Shown here in pieces: positions 1 through 6,318 of a stretch of DNA of 10,587 nucleotides. This stretch comes from Acidobacteriaceae bacterium. GTDB lineage: Bacteria > Acidobacteriota > Terriglobia > Terriglobales > Acidobacteriaceae. The DNA is taken from NCBI GenBank assembly GCA_009781125.1, contig WQYS01000059.1, forward strand, positions 1 through 10,587, given 5' to 3'. The position numbers and the translations under genes were made by a program. Below the pieces are notes generated by a model, which had not been told where the DNA came from, searched no databases, and saw only the letters and a program-made list of their open reading frames with translations. Positions within the stretch are counted from its first letter, which is position 1. Every line of letters starts with the position of its first letter.

Positions 1-5
1 TGAGG

Positions 6-50
6 GACACCATAGCGTACCGAATCCTAGTCTGCTAGGATGCCGGTGTC
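6..50. repeat. Nested inverted repeat (hairpin) at left edge
   Basis: A perfect 7-bp inverted repeat, ATCCTAG (24-30) and CTAGGAT (35-41) with a 4-nt loop, sits inside an outer 6-bp pair, GACACC (6-11) and GGTGTC (45-50). The interior arms are unequal (12 and 3 nt), so the outer pairing would leave a bulge. No T-run follows on the plus strand. On the minus strand it lies about 95 nt beyond the purA stop. It could be part of a 3' structure of the purA transcript or another small palindromic element; the sequence does not decide. Confidence 0.45.
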
Positions 51-75
51 AAAACAAATGTTTGTAAATAGTGAT

Positions 76-90
76 TTCGGTGGAACCGAA
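76..90. repeat. Short perfect hairpin downstream of purA
   Basis: TTCGGT (76-81) and ACCGAA (85-90) form a perfect 6-bp stem with a 3-nt loop. Read in the purA direction, it follows the larger palindrome at 102-138 and precedes an AT-rich stretch (about 51-75) that contains another small inverted repeat, ACAAA/TTTGT (54-65). It may help end purA transcription, but there is no clean U-tract, so I do not call an intrinsic terminator. Confidence 0.4.
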
Positions 91-93
91 GAA

Positions 94-140
94 CTGGGTG
101 CCCCATTCATGCCGCAGTCTTATCGCGGCATGAGTGGGAG
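94..140 (+). repeat. REP-like palindromic element, copy 1 (intergenic)
   Basis: A conserved lead, CTGGGTGCCCCATTCA (94-109), is identical to the lead of the element at 3553-3597. It runs into a 14-bp stem: left arm CCCATTCATGCCGC (102-115), 9-nt loop (116-124), right arm GCGGCATGAGTGGG (125-138). The only irregularity is a T-G wobble. The element ends 5 nt from the purA stop codon, so on the purA mRNA it would be the first hairpin after the coding region. Two copies in 10.6 kb with the same lead and stem plan but different inner stem bases point to a dispersed, compensating palindromic repeat family. Which family it belongs to cannot be named from the sequence alone. Confidence 0.75.
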
Positions 141-145
141 ATGAA

Positions 146-1456
146 TTACGCGCCCATCACTGCCTTGAACCCCGTCAACACAATCGTCTGATCGCGGTCC
201 GGGCCGGTCGAGATCATGCCCACCTTAGCGCCCGACTCCTTCTCCTGGAAGTGCATGTACTCCTGCGCCAGCTTGGGCAGCTTGTCGAACTCGGTGATGC
301 CCTCGGTGGAGGTCTTCCAGCCCTTCAGCTTGGTGTAGACCGGCTCGATGCGGTCGTAGCCGCGCATGTCTGCCGGAATCACGTCGGTAACTCTGCCGTC
401 GATCCTGTAGCCGGTGCAGATGGGAATCTCGTCGCACTCGTCGAGCACGTCCAGCTTGGTGACGACCAGCCACTCGGTGCCATTAATCATGTTGCTGTAG
501 CGCAGCAGCGGAAGATCGAGCCATCCGCAGCGGCGCGGACGCCCGGTTACGGCTCCGTACTCTTGCCCGCGCGCGCGCAGCAGGTCTGCGCTGCTGTCGT
601 GAATCTCCGTGGGGAAGGGGCCTTCGCCTACGCGGGTGACGTATGCCTTGGTCACGCCGATCACCGTGTTGATCTGCGTGGGACCGACTCCCGTGCCCGT
701 GACCGCTCCGCCTGAGGTCGCCGAGGACGAAGTGACGAAGGGATAGGTTCCGTGGTCGATGTCCAGCAGCGCTCCCTGCGCGCCTTCAAAGAGGACGCGC
801 CCGCCCCGGCGCAGCTCGTTGTTGAGCAGGACCGCCGTGTCGGTGACGAACGGAGCTATCTGTTCGGCGGCGCGTGAATACTCCTCGTACATCGTCTTGG
901 GGTCGAGCGGTTCAGTGCCGAACAGCGCGTGGGCTATGGTGTTCTTTTCGTGGCAAGCGTTCTCGATATGTGTGCGCAGCAGCGCCGGATTCAGCAGGTC
1001 CACGACGCGCAGGCCGCTGCGGTGCATCTTGTCTTCATATGCCGGCCCGATGCCGCGGCTGGTGGTGCCGATCCGTGTGCGTCCCGGAGCGTTCTCTGCC
1101 GCCAGTTCGATCATGCGGTGGTAGGGCAGGATCACCTGGGCGCGGTTGGAGACGAAAAGCTGTCCGTCGACCGGCAGTCCGGCGTCCCTCAGCTTCCCGA
1201 CCTCGTTGAGGAAGGCCATCGGATCCAGCACCACGCCGTTGCCGATGACGCCCTTGCACTCGGGGCGCAGCACGCCACAGGGGATCAGTTGCAGGACGAA
1301 CTTCTTGCCCTTGATGATGACCGTGTGTCCGGCGTTGTGGCCTCCGGCATAGCGCGCGACGACGGAGAACTTCTCCGAGAGCACATCGACGATCTTACCC
1401 TTGCCCTCGTCGCCCCATTGGGCTCCCAGAATGACTGCTGACTTGAATTGATTCAC
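146..1456 (-). CDS. purA: Adenylosuccinate synthetase
   Basis: This cytosolic enzyme joins IMP and L-aspartate using GTP to give adenylosuccinate, the first step from IMP to AMP. With the chosen start the protein has 436 residues, close to the usual 430. The GTP-binding signature QWGDEGKGK is at residues 13-21, with Asp16 matching the catalytic Asp13 of E. coli. GGHNAGHT follows at 38-45, with His44 in the position of E. coli His41. The second signature, GIGPAYEDKMHR, is at 135-146, the IMP/GTP-site stretch TGRPRRCGW at 304-312, and DRDQ near the C-terminus. The frame is open upstream to an ATG at 1519, but I chose GTG at 1456: MNQFKSAVILGAQWGDEGKGK has the family's length before the P-loop, and GGTGGAGA (1473-1466) lies 9 nt upstream. 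It is transcribed divergently from rhaD. No frameshift or missing key residue was seen. Confidence 0.97.
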   Translation of the reverse strand: MNQFKSAVILGAQWGDEGKGKIVDVLSEKFSVVARYAGGHNAGHTVIIKGKKFVLQLIPCGVLRPECKGVIGNGVVLDPMAFLNEVGKLRDAGLPVDGQLFVSNRAQVILPYHRMIELAAENAPGRTRIGTTSRGIGPAYEDKMHRSGLRVVDLLNPALLRTHIENACHEKNTIAHALFGTEPLDPKTMYEEYSRAAEQIAPFVTDTAVLLNNELRRGGRVLFEGAQGALLDIDHGTYPFVTSSSATSGGAVTGTGVGPTQINTVIGVTKAYVTRVGEGPFPTEIHDSSADLLRARGQEYGAVTGRPRRCGWLDLPLLRYSNMINGTEWLVVTKLDVLDECDEIPICTGYRIDGRVTDVIPADMRGYDRIEPVYTKLKGWKTSTEGITEFDKLPKLAQEYMHFQEKESGAKVGMISTGPDRDQTIVLTGFKAVMGA

Positions 1457-1465
1457 TCGAACGAT

Positions 1466-1473
1466 TCTCCACC
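1466..1473 (-). promoter_or_regulatory. Ribosome binding site deciding the purA GTG start
   Basis: On the minus strand GGTGGAGA precedes the GTG at 1456 by 9 nt. The in-frame ATG further upstream at 1519 would add 21 residues with no family counterpart, so this site supports the shorter protein. Confidence 0.65.
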
Positions 1474-1667
1474 GTCCTACCGGCAAAAGATTAACGGCAA
1501 GCGGCCATGAAATATGCAATTAAGTCCATCATATCCCGGCGCGCGGGCCATTTCTTTTTCAATTTTTTGCACGGCAGGTGAAAATTCTGGATGCGGATAA
1601 GTACACTGATGGACATAGGCTGCGGAAAGCCGCCGCAGCCGGTTCTAAGTTACGGCGGATGAGGATG
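1474..1667. other. Divergent purA/rhaD intergenic region
   Basis: This stretch must carry promoters for purA (leftwards) and for rhaD and its downstream genes (rightwards). It contains a GC-rich block around 1535-1547 followed by a T-rich run (1551-1568). I found no -35/-10 pair with good sequence and spacing on either strand. The rhaD frame is open back to a GTG at 1578, so the right part (1578-1667) could be coding if rhaD starts earlier than chosen here. Confidence 0.4.
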
Positions 1668-2546
1668 ATGGCAGAGCAGATGATTCAGTCATGGTTTGTG
1701 CAGGGCATGGTGAAGGCAACAACCGACCTGAGCCACAAGGGCTGGGGCGAACGCAACGCCGGCAATGTCAGCCTGCGCCTCGTGCCCGAGGATCTGGAGC
1801 CGTACCAGAAGCTGTTGCGGCCAGGCGAGTCCAGGCCCATTGGCGAAACCATTCCGGGCATCGCCGGGCAGTATTTCATGATTACAGGGGCGGGCAAATT
1901 CTTCCGTAACGTGCAACTGGAGCCGGAGGAGGCGCTCGGCCTGCTGCGCGTGAGCGCCGATGGCGCGACCTATCAGATGCTGTGGGGATTTCGCGGCGGA
2001 GCCGTGCCTACGTCGGAGCTCTCCTCTCACCTCAAGTCGCAGGAGGTGCGCCAGCGCGTGACCGGCGGCAGAAGCCGTGTCATCATGCACTGTCACGCCA
2101 CCAACCTGATTGCGCTGACCTATGTGCTGGAGCCTTCGTCGCCGGTGATTACGCGCGCGCTGTGGGAGGGGACTACGGAGTGCCTGGTGCTGCTTCCCGA
2201 GGGCGTCGGTGTGCTGCCATGGATGCCTCCGGGAACAGCGGCCATCGGCGCGGAGACGGCTCGGGCCATGGAGCGGCATTCGCTGATCCTGTGGCCTTTC
2301 CACGGAGTTCTGGCCGCGGGCGGCACGCTCGACGAGGCCTTCGGGCTGATCGATACGGCAGAAAAGTCCGCCGAGGTGCTGGTCAAGGTGCTCTCCATGG
2401 GCGGCTTCCGGCAGACGATCTCGAAGCAGGATCTGTTAGCCCTGGCCGCGCGCCATAAGATCACTCCCATGCGCGAGGCGCTCGATCTGGAGTCATGGGG
2501 AGGCGAGGCAGATGTGTTTTGCCGAGCCAGCGTGAATCCGGTGTGA
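1668..2546 (+). CDS. rhaD: Rhamnulose-1-phosphate aldolase
   Basis: This class II, zinc-dependent aldolase splits L-rhamnulose 1-phosphate into dihydroxyacetone phosphate and L-lactaldehyde, the last specific step of phosphorylated L-rhamnose catabolism in the cytosol. The match to E. coli RhaD is obvious along the length: QSWFVQGMVKATTD near the start, ITGAGKFFRNVQL, MLWG, PTSEL, IMHCHATNLIALTYVLE, LWEGTTECLV, LPWM, WPFHGV, FGLIDTAEKSA and SMGG..QTIS. From this start the zinc ligands His141, His143 and His212 and catalytic Glu117 of E. coli fall at the same numbers. The frame is open to GTG at 1578 (322 residues), with further ATGs at 1659 and 1665; none has a strong ribosome site, so the start is uncertain while the family is not. 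About 20 residues extend past the E. coli C-terminus. It heads a run of five close genes. No rhamnose isomerase, kinase, transporter or regulator is in the window. Confidence 0.95.
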   Translation: MAEQMIQSWFVQGMVKATTDLSHKGWGERNAGNVSLRLVPEDLEPYQKLLRPGESRPIGETIPGIAGQYFMITGAGKFFRNVQLEPEEALGLLRVSADGATYQMLWGFRGGAVPTSELSSHLKSQEVRQRVTGGRSRVIMHCHATNLIALTYVLEPSSPVITRALWEGTTECLVLLPEGVGVLPWMPPGTAAIGAETARAMERHSLILWPFHGVLAAGGTLDEAFGLIDTAEKSAEVLVKVLSMGGFRQTISKQDLLALAARHKITPMREALDLESWGGEADVFCRASVNPV

Positions 2547-2568
2547 ATCCATAAAACTCAGGAGAGGT

Positions 2569-3306
2569 ATGGAAACAGGAAAAAAGGCCGCCCTATTCGG
2601 TACGCTCGCCGTGCTGGCCGCCGCTGGCGTGCGCATCGGCATGATCTATCATGAGCGCAACTCTCCCATGGTTCTGCGCGAGCAGCCGCAGTACACGATC
2701 TCCGCGGACGAACTGGTCTTTCTCAAGCAGAAGCGGCCCGACACCCCTGCCGATCTGAAAGACCTCGTAGGAACGACCGTGTGGCTCTCGGCTGGCGGAC
2801 AGATGGAGTATTATCCCTTCGCCGCCAATCGCGCCGAGTACGCCAAGTCCGCCGGAACGCTGCTCGGAGCCGAGCCGATTCTAATCAATAAGGTCTTCGA
2901 GCAGGTTGCGCCCATATCGTCGCGCTCGCGCATACCCAGAGGTGATCGTCACGTGCTCGTTGCTTTTACACGGCCCCGCTCTGATAACCCCGCCAAAGAG
3001 TATGCCCTGCCGGTCGGATATCACGACCACGATGGATACACCTTATACACGGACAAGATTTTCTTCTACGACGACCCGCACGAGCTGTACAAGCACTGGG
3101 GTCCGAAGGTGTGGGAGGCTATCGATGAGCACAAGGTGATCCTGGGCATGAGCGAGCGTGAGGTGCAGCTCTCGTTCGGCCAGGTGAGCCAGAGCCTCAG
3201 CAGCGAATATGGCAATCGCCTGGTCGTCTACAACAACCTTGGCCGTCCGATCGATGTGACCTTCGTCAAAGACAGAGTGACCTCGTTCCGGCCACACGCG
3301 GAGTAG
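2569..3306 (+). CDS. Membrane-anchored protein of unknown function, possible BamE/SmpA-like C-terminus
   Basis: I do not recognise a named family over the whole 245 residues. The N-terminus is a signal-anchor or uncleaved signal: two lysines, then a hydrophobic run at about 7-28 with no lipobox cysteine or clear AxA site. The rest (from about 30) is soluble and would lie outside the inner membrane. Residues about 150-180 are rich in His, Asp, Tyr and Trp (YHDHDGYTLYTDK, DDPHELYKHWG). The last 60 residues read KVILGMSEREVQLSFGQ, then YNNLG, then DVTFVKDRVTSF, which resembles the layout of SmpA/OmlA/BamE-type domains (a GMs..qV..lG helix, then a YxxxG..v.F..g.V strand pair). That is an inference from pattern only. 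A strong ribosome site, GGAGAGG (2561-2567), precedes the ATG. The gene starts 22 nt after rhaD and ends 6 nt before the next gene, so translation of the pair is probably coupled. Confidence 0.85.
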   Translation: METGKKAALFGTLAVLAAAGVRIGMIYHERNSPMVLREQPQYTISADELVFLKQKRPDTPADLKDLVGTTVWLSAGGQMEYYPFAANRAEYAKSAGTLLGAEPILINKVFEQVAPISSRSRIPRGDRHVLVAFTRPRSDNPAKEYALPVGYHDHDGYTLYTDKIFFYDDPHELYKHWGPKVWEAIDEHKVILGMSEREVQLSFGQVSQSLSSEYGNRLVVYNNLGRPIDVTFVKDRVTSFRPHAE

Positions 3307-3312
3307 GAGCAG

Positions 3313-4386
3313 ATGGACCCTGTCACGCATCTGATGACCGGAGCAGCGCTGGCTCGCGCGGGATTCAACCGCAAGGCGGCCTATGCGACGCTGGCCATGA
3401 CGCTGGCCGCCGAGGCTCCCGACCTCGACGTTCTCTGGCGATTCCGAGGCCCTGTGGCGGCCTTCGAGCACCATCGCGGCTGGACCCACTCGCTGATCGG
3501 CCTGCCCGTTCTGGCCGCCGTAGTCGTGGCGGTGATCTGGGCAGGCGACCGGCTGGGTGCCCCATTCACGACGCGCTTTTTGCGTCATGAATGGGACGCA
3601 AGGAAGCACCACGAGGGGTCTCCGCCTGTTCGCTGGGGCTTGCTCTACCTGTTCTCGCTGGTCGCTCTCGCCAGCCATCTGCTGATGGACTGGACCAACA
3701 ACTACGGAATCCGTCCGCTGTTTCCGTTCCATCCGCGCTGGATCGCAGGCTCATTTGTGGCCATCGTCGACCCGATCATATTTCTGTTGCTACTCATGGC
3801 GCTTGTTGCGCCGTGGCTGTTCGGACTGGTCACAAGCGAGATCGGCGCGCGCCGTCAGCCCTTTCGCGGCAGGGGCTGGGCCACGGTTGCGCTGGTGGGA
3901 ATCGTCCTCATGTGGACTCTGCGCGGATGGGAGCGCCAGCAGGCGCTCGGGATTGCCGCGTCGGCTGATTCCAGCGGCGCGCAGGCGCTCAGAGTCTGGG
4001 CTGATCCTTCTATGTTCAGTCCCTTCCGCTGGCAGACTATCGTTGAAACTCCGGCAGCCTATCGCCTGGCGACCGTGAACACGCTTACGGGCGAGTTTGA
4101 CTCCGACGCGCAGGCAGATGTCTTCTACAAGCCTCCGGCGACGCTGGCCACGCTGGCGGCCAGGCGAAGCTGGCTGGGACAGGCTTATCTGGACTGGTCG
4201 ATCTTCCCGCTGGTAACCGATACCGGGGCGGACTCCGATGGCGTAACGCAGGTGACCTTCCGCGACCTGCGGTTCGTCCGCTATGTCTCTGGCAGGATGA
4301 AGCGCGCACCGCTGGCAGGCGTAGTATACGTGGACAGCGATCGGCGCATTGTGCGCATGGAGATGAGCGGCCGCGTGCAGAGGTAG
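3313..4386 (+). CDS. YdjM/DUF457-type membrane protein, putative metal-dependent hydrolase
   Basis: The 357-residue protein has the hallmarks of the inner-membrane 'metal-dependent hydrolase' family: MDPVTHLMTG at the start, PDLDVLW (36-42), HHRGWTHS (53-60), and SHLLMDWTNNYG (121-132). Likely metal ligands are His6, Asp37/Asp39, His54, His59, His122 and Asp126. Hydrophobic segments lie at about 62-78, 107-123, 145-168 and 189-204, followed by a soluble C-terminal part of about 150 residues. The substrate of this family is not established, so no reaction is claimed. Its ribosome site AGGAG overlaps the stop of the preceding gene (6-nt gap). Oddity: residues about 81-95, in the loop between the first two hydrophobic segments, are encoded by a palindromic repeat (3553-3597) that also occurs outside genes at 94-140. 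The reading frame passes through it undisturbed. Confidence 0.88.
   Translation: MDPVTHLMTGAALARAGFNRKAAYATLAMTLAAEAPDLDVLWRFRGPVAAFEHHRGWTHSLIGLPVLAAVVVAVIWAGDRLGAPFTTRFLRHEWDARKHHEGSPPVRWGLLYLFSLVALASHLLMDWTNNYGIRPLFPFHPRWIAGSFVAIVDPIIFLLLLMALVAPWLFGLVTSEIGARRQPFRGRGWATVALVGIVLMWTLRGWERQQALGIAASADSSGAQALRVWADPSMFSPFRWQTIVETPAAYRLATVNTLTGEFDSDAQADVFYKPPATLATLAARRSWLGQAYLDWSIFPLVTDTGADSDGVTQVTFRDLRFVRYVSGRMKRAPLAGVVYVDSDRRIVRMEMSGRVQR
3553..3597 (+). repeat. REP-like palindromic element, copy 2 (inside a coding sequence)
   Basis: The 16-nt lead CTGGGTGCCCCATTCA is identical to copy 1. The stem is CCCATTCACGACGC (3561-3574) against GCGTCATGAATGGG (3582-3595), with one C-A mismatch and a 7-nt loop (3575-3581). 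Inner stem bases differ from copy 1 on both sides in a way that largely keeps pairing, as expected for members of a palindromic family. Here 45 nt correspond to 15 codons, read as LGAPFTTRFLRHEWD in the membrane hydrolase. The exact insertion ends cannot be fixed without an uninserted homologue. Confidence 0.75.
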
Positions 4387-4403
4387 TCTGCGTGGGGTCT
4401 GGC

Positions 4404-4412
4404 AGAGGAGGA
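4404..4412 (+). promoter_or_regulatory. Strong ribosome binding site deciding a TTG start
   Basis: AGAGGAGGA lies 7 nt before the TTG at 4420. It matches the anti-Shine-Dalgarno sequence well, and no ATG or GTG sits at the family N-terminus, so TTG initiation is the best reading. Confidence 0.75.
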
Positions 4413-4419
4413 TTCCAAA

Positions 4420-4902
4420 TTGAGGCGAAGCGACAGAGAGGTTACCGGGCTGGAAAATATCCTCGCCATTCTGGATAAATGCGAAGTGATGCGGGTTGGC
4501 ATGTGTGTCGAAGATCAGCCCTATATCGTGCCGATGAACTTTGCCTATGAGGTGATCGATGGAAAGGTTTCTATCTATTTTCACTGCGCCCCTGAAGGCA
4601 AAAAGCTGGATATGATCTCGAAGAACAATCATGTCTGCTTTGAAGCAGACTGTTCTCACAAGATATTAAAGGCAGATTCGGCCTGGGCCTGCGAATGGTC
4701 CGCCGAGTTTCAAAGCGTCATGGGCGAAGGAAAGATTGCCGCCGTAACCGGTGAACCGCAGAAGATCGCTGCTCTGGACCTCATCATGAAGCGCTACGGC
4801 TTTCAAGGAAAGCCAGCCTACAGATCGCAAAAGGTTGAGGCCGTTACCATTCTAAAAATTTCAGTTGCATCCATAACTGGAAAGAGCAAACAAATAGGAT
4901 AA
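4420..4902 (+). CDS. NimA-like pyridoxamine 5'-phosphate oxidase-fold flavoprotein
   Basis: The 160 residues match the small split-barrel flavoproteins annotated as nitroimidazole-resistance or PNPOx-like proteins. The N-terminus MRRSDREVTGLENILAILDK is typical, followed by Y35-IVPMNFAYE, YFHCAPEGKKLDMI (53-66; His55 in the characteristic FH-A-EG-K element) and VCFEADCSH (72-80). Such proteins bind FMN or a related cofactor. Some reduce nitroimidazoles, but for most environmental members the natural substrate is unknown, so resistance should not be assumed. The start is TTG, supported by the ribosome site 7 nt upstream and by the family N-terminus. It lies 33 nt after the membrane hydrolase gene and 19 nt before the aminopeptidase gene, consistent with one operon. 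GC is visibly lower than in its neighbours (50 of 120 bases at 4561-4680), which may reflect a different origin. Confidence 0.9.
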   Translation: MRRSDREVTGLENILAILDKCEVMRVGMCVEDQPYIVPMNFAYEVIDGKVSIYFHCAPEGKKLDMISKNNHVCFEADCSHKILKADSAWACEWSAEFQSVMGEGKIAAVTGEPQKIAALDLIMKRYGFQGKPAYRSQKVEAVTILKISVASITGKSKQIG

Positions 4903-4921
4903 CGAGAGTATCTTTCTATAT

Positions 4922-6295
4922 ATGAAGAACCTCATAAAGTTTTACGTGGTTGCGTTCTTACTTGTATTCGGAGTCACGGCGTATGCTCTGGAGTCCGTGC
5001 CCAAGGCCGAATATCATCAGCGGCGCGTAGCTCTGGCCGAGGCGATGAAGATGGGTGTTGCGGTTCTGTTCGCCAGCGACGAGCCTGCGCTCGAATACCA
5101 GGACTTCCGCCAGGACGAGGACTTCTACTATTTGAGCGGATGGAACCAGCCGGGCGCAGCCGTTGTCATCATCCCTGCCGCCGAGGCTCAGGCGGCGACC
5201 GCGGGCACGGGCGGACTGGGCGGGCGCGCGGCTCAAGCCTACCGCGAGATTCTCTTTCTGCCCACGCGCAATCCGCGCATGGAGCTTTACACCGGCGTAA
5301 AGATGGATGCCAGCACGCCCGGCGTACGCGAGGCTACGGGGTTTGCCGAGGTGCTGCCCATGACGGAGCTGCCCGCCGTTCTGAACGCTCTCATCAGCGG
5401 AGACCGGCTGCGTTTTTACCGCGTTTATACTCAGAAAAATTCAGCCCACGCCAGGGTGTTGATGGACATGGTGGCCGTTACGCTTGGATACGATTCGGCC
5501 CCTGACGCTCTCGACGTGGGCTTGCTCACAACGCCGCTGCGGGGGGTGAAGTCTCCCGCCGAAATTGAACTGCTGCGCAAGGCGGCCAACGCTTCCATCG
5601 CTGCGCAGCGGGCTGCAATGAAGGCCATCCATCCGGGCGTGGGCGAGCGCCAGATTGAAGGCGTCATCGTAGGCAAGCTGCTGGACGAGGGCTGCGAGCG
5701 GCAAAGTTATCCCGCCATCGTCGGCTCGGGCGCGAACTCGACCACGCTGCACTACAGCGAGAACTCGGCCACGGCGAAGGACGGCGACGTCATGCTGATC
5801 GACGCTGCCGGCGAGTACAGCATGTACGCCGCCGACATCACCCGCACCATGCCGGTCAGTGGACACTTCACACCGCGCCAGCGCGAGATCTACGAGATCG
5901 TTCTGGGAGCGCAGCGCGCGGCGGCAGAGGCTTTTGTCGCGGGCAAATCCACCATCAACGATCCGCGGCATCTGCATCCGGACTCGCTCGACCAGGTGGC
6001 CTATGATTACGTCAACACGCACGGCAGGGATCTGCACGGCCAGCCGCTCGGCCAGTACATGATTCACGGGCTGGGGCACATGGTGGGCATCGACGTGCAT
6101 GATCCCTGGGATTACTCCAGGCCGCTTGACAAGGGCATGGTGTTCACGCTGGAGCCGGGCATCTATCTTCCCGAAGAGGGCTTCGGCATTCGCATCGAAG
6201 ACACGTACTACGTCGGCCCGGACGGCAAGCTGGTGGACCTTCAAGCCGATCTGCCCCATGAGGCCGATGACGTGGAAGCCGCCATGAAGCGCTAA
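4922..6295 (+). CDS. Exported M24 family aminopeptidase P (Xaa-Pro aminopeptidase)
   Basis: Enzymes of this family remove an N-terminal residue that precedes proline, using two metal ions (usually Mn). Residues 1-22 form a signal peptide: a Lys-containing start, a hydrophobic core at about 8-20, and AYA before LES as a likely signal peptidase I site. An aminopeptidase P N-terminal domain follows (about 26-165), including FRQDEDFYYLSGWNQPGAA (62-80). The catalytic M24 domain spans about 212-445 with all five ligands in place: Asp294 (LIDAAGEY), Asp305 (ADITRT), His386 (HGLGHMVGIDVHD), Glu411 (LEPGIY) and Glu426 (RIEDTYYV). His382 and His393 match the conserved active-site histidines. Length (457) is slightly above E. 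coli PepP because of the leader. E. coli PepP is cytoplasmic, so this one probably acts on peptides in the periplasm. The upstream ribosome site is weak (GAGAG about 13 nt before the ATG). Confidence 0.94.
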   Translation: MKNLIKFYVVAFLLVFGVTAYALESVPKAEYHQRRVALAEAMKMGVAVLFASDEPALEYQDFRQDEDFYYLSGWNQPGAAVVIIPAAEAQAATAGTGGLGGRAAQAYREILFLPTRNPRMELYTGVKMDASTPGVREATGFAEVLPMTELPAVLNALISGDRLRFYRVYTQKNSAHARVLMDMVAVTLGYDSAPDALDVGLLTTPLRGVKSPAEIELLRKAANASIAAQRAAMKAIHPGVGERQIEGVIVGKLLDEGCERQSYPAIVGSGANSTTLHYSENSATAKDGDVMLIDAAGEYSMYAADITRTMPVSGHFTPRQREIYEIVLGAQRAAAEAFVAGKSTINDPRHLHPDSLDQVAYDYVNTHGRDLHGQPLGQYMIHGLGHMVGIDVHDPWDYSRPLDKGMVFTLEPGIYLPEEGFGIRIEDTYYVGPDGKLVDLQADLPHEADDVEAAMKR

Positions 6296-6318
6296 GGCCG
6301 CACGCGGAAACGATATAC

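Noticed and set aside
134..715. Plus-strand open frame of 193 codons over the end of purA
   Set aside because: It is antisense to conserved PurA sequence, and no ribosome site or family pattern is seen.
1535..1568. GC-rich stem (CCCG/CGGG) followed by T-runs, resembling a terminator on the plus strand
   Set aside because: The stem is only 4 bp and the T-run is offset, and it sits between divergent genes where no rightward transcript needs ending. It may be chance or part of a promoter region.
3043..3732. Long minus-strand open frame (229 codons) across the membrane-protein genes
   Set aside because: It is antisense to two genes with clear family motifs or strong ribosome sites, has no recognisable domain, and such frames are common in high-GC DNA.
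3790..4659. Minus-strand open frame of 289 codons
   Set aside because: It spans the opposite strand of the hydrolase and NimA-like genes, has no family features, and is explained by GC-rich codon bias.
5441..6259. Minus-strand open frame of 272 codons
   Set aside because: It lies wholly antisense to the catalytic domain of the M24 aminopeptidase, whose motifs are complete.
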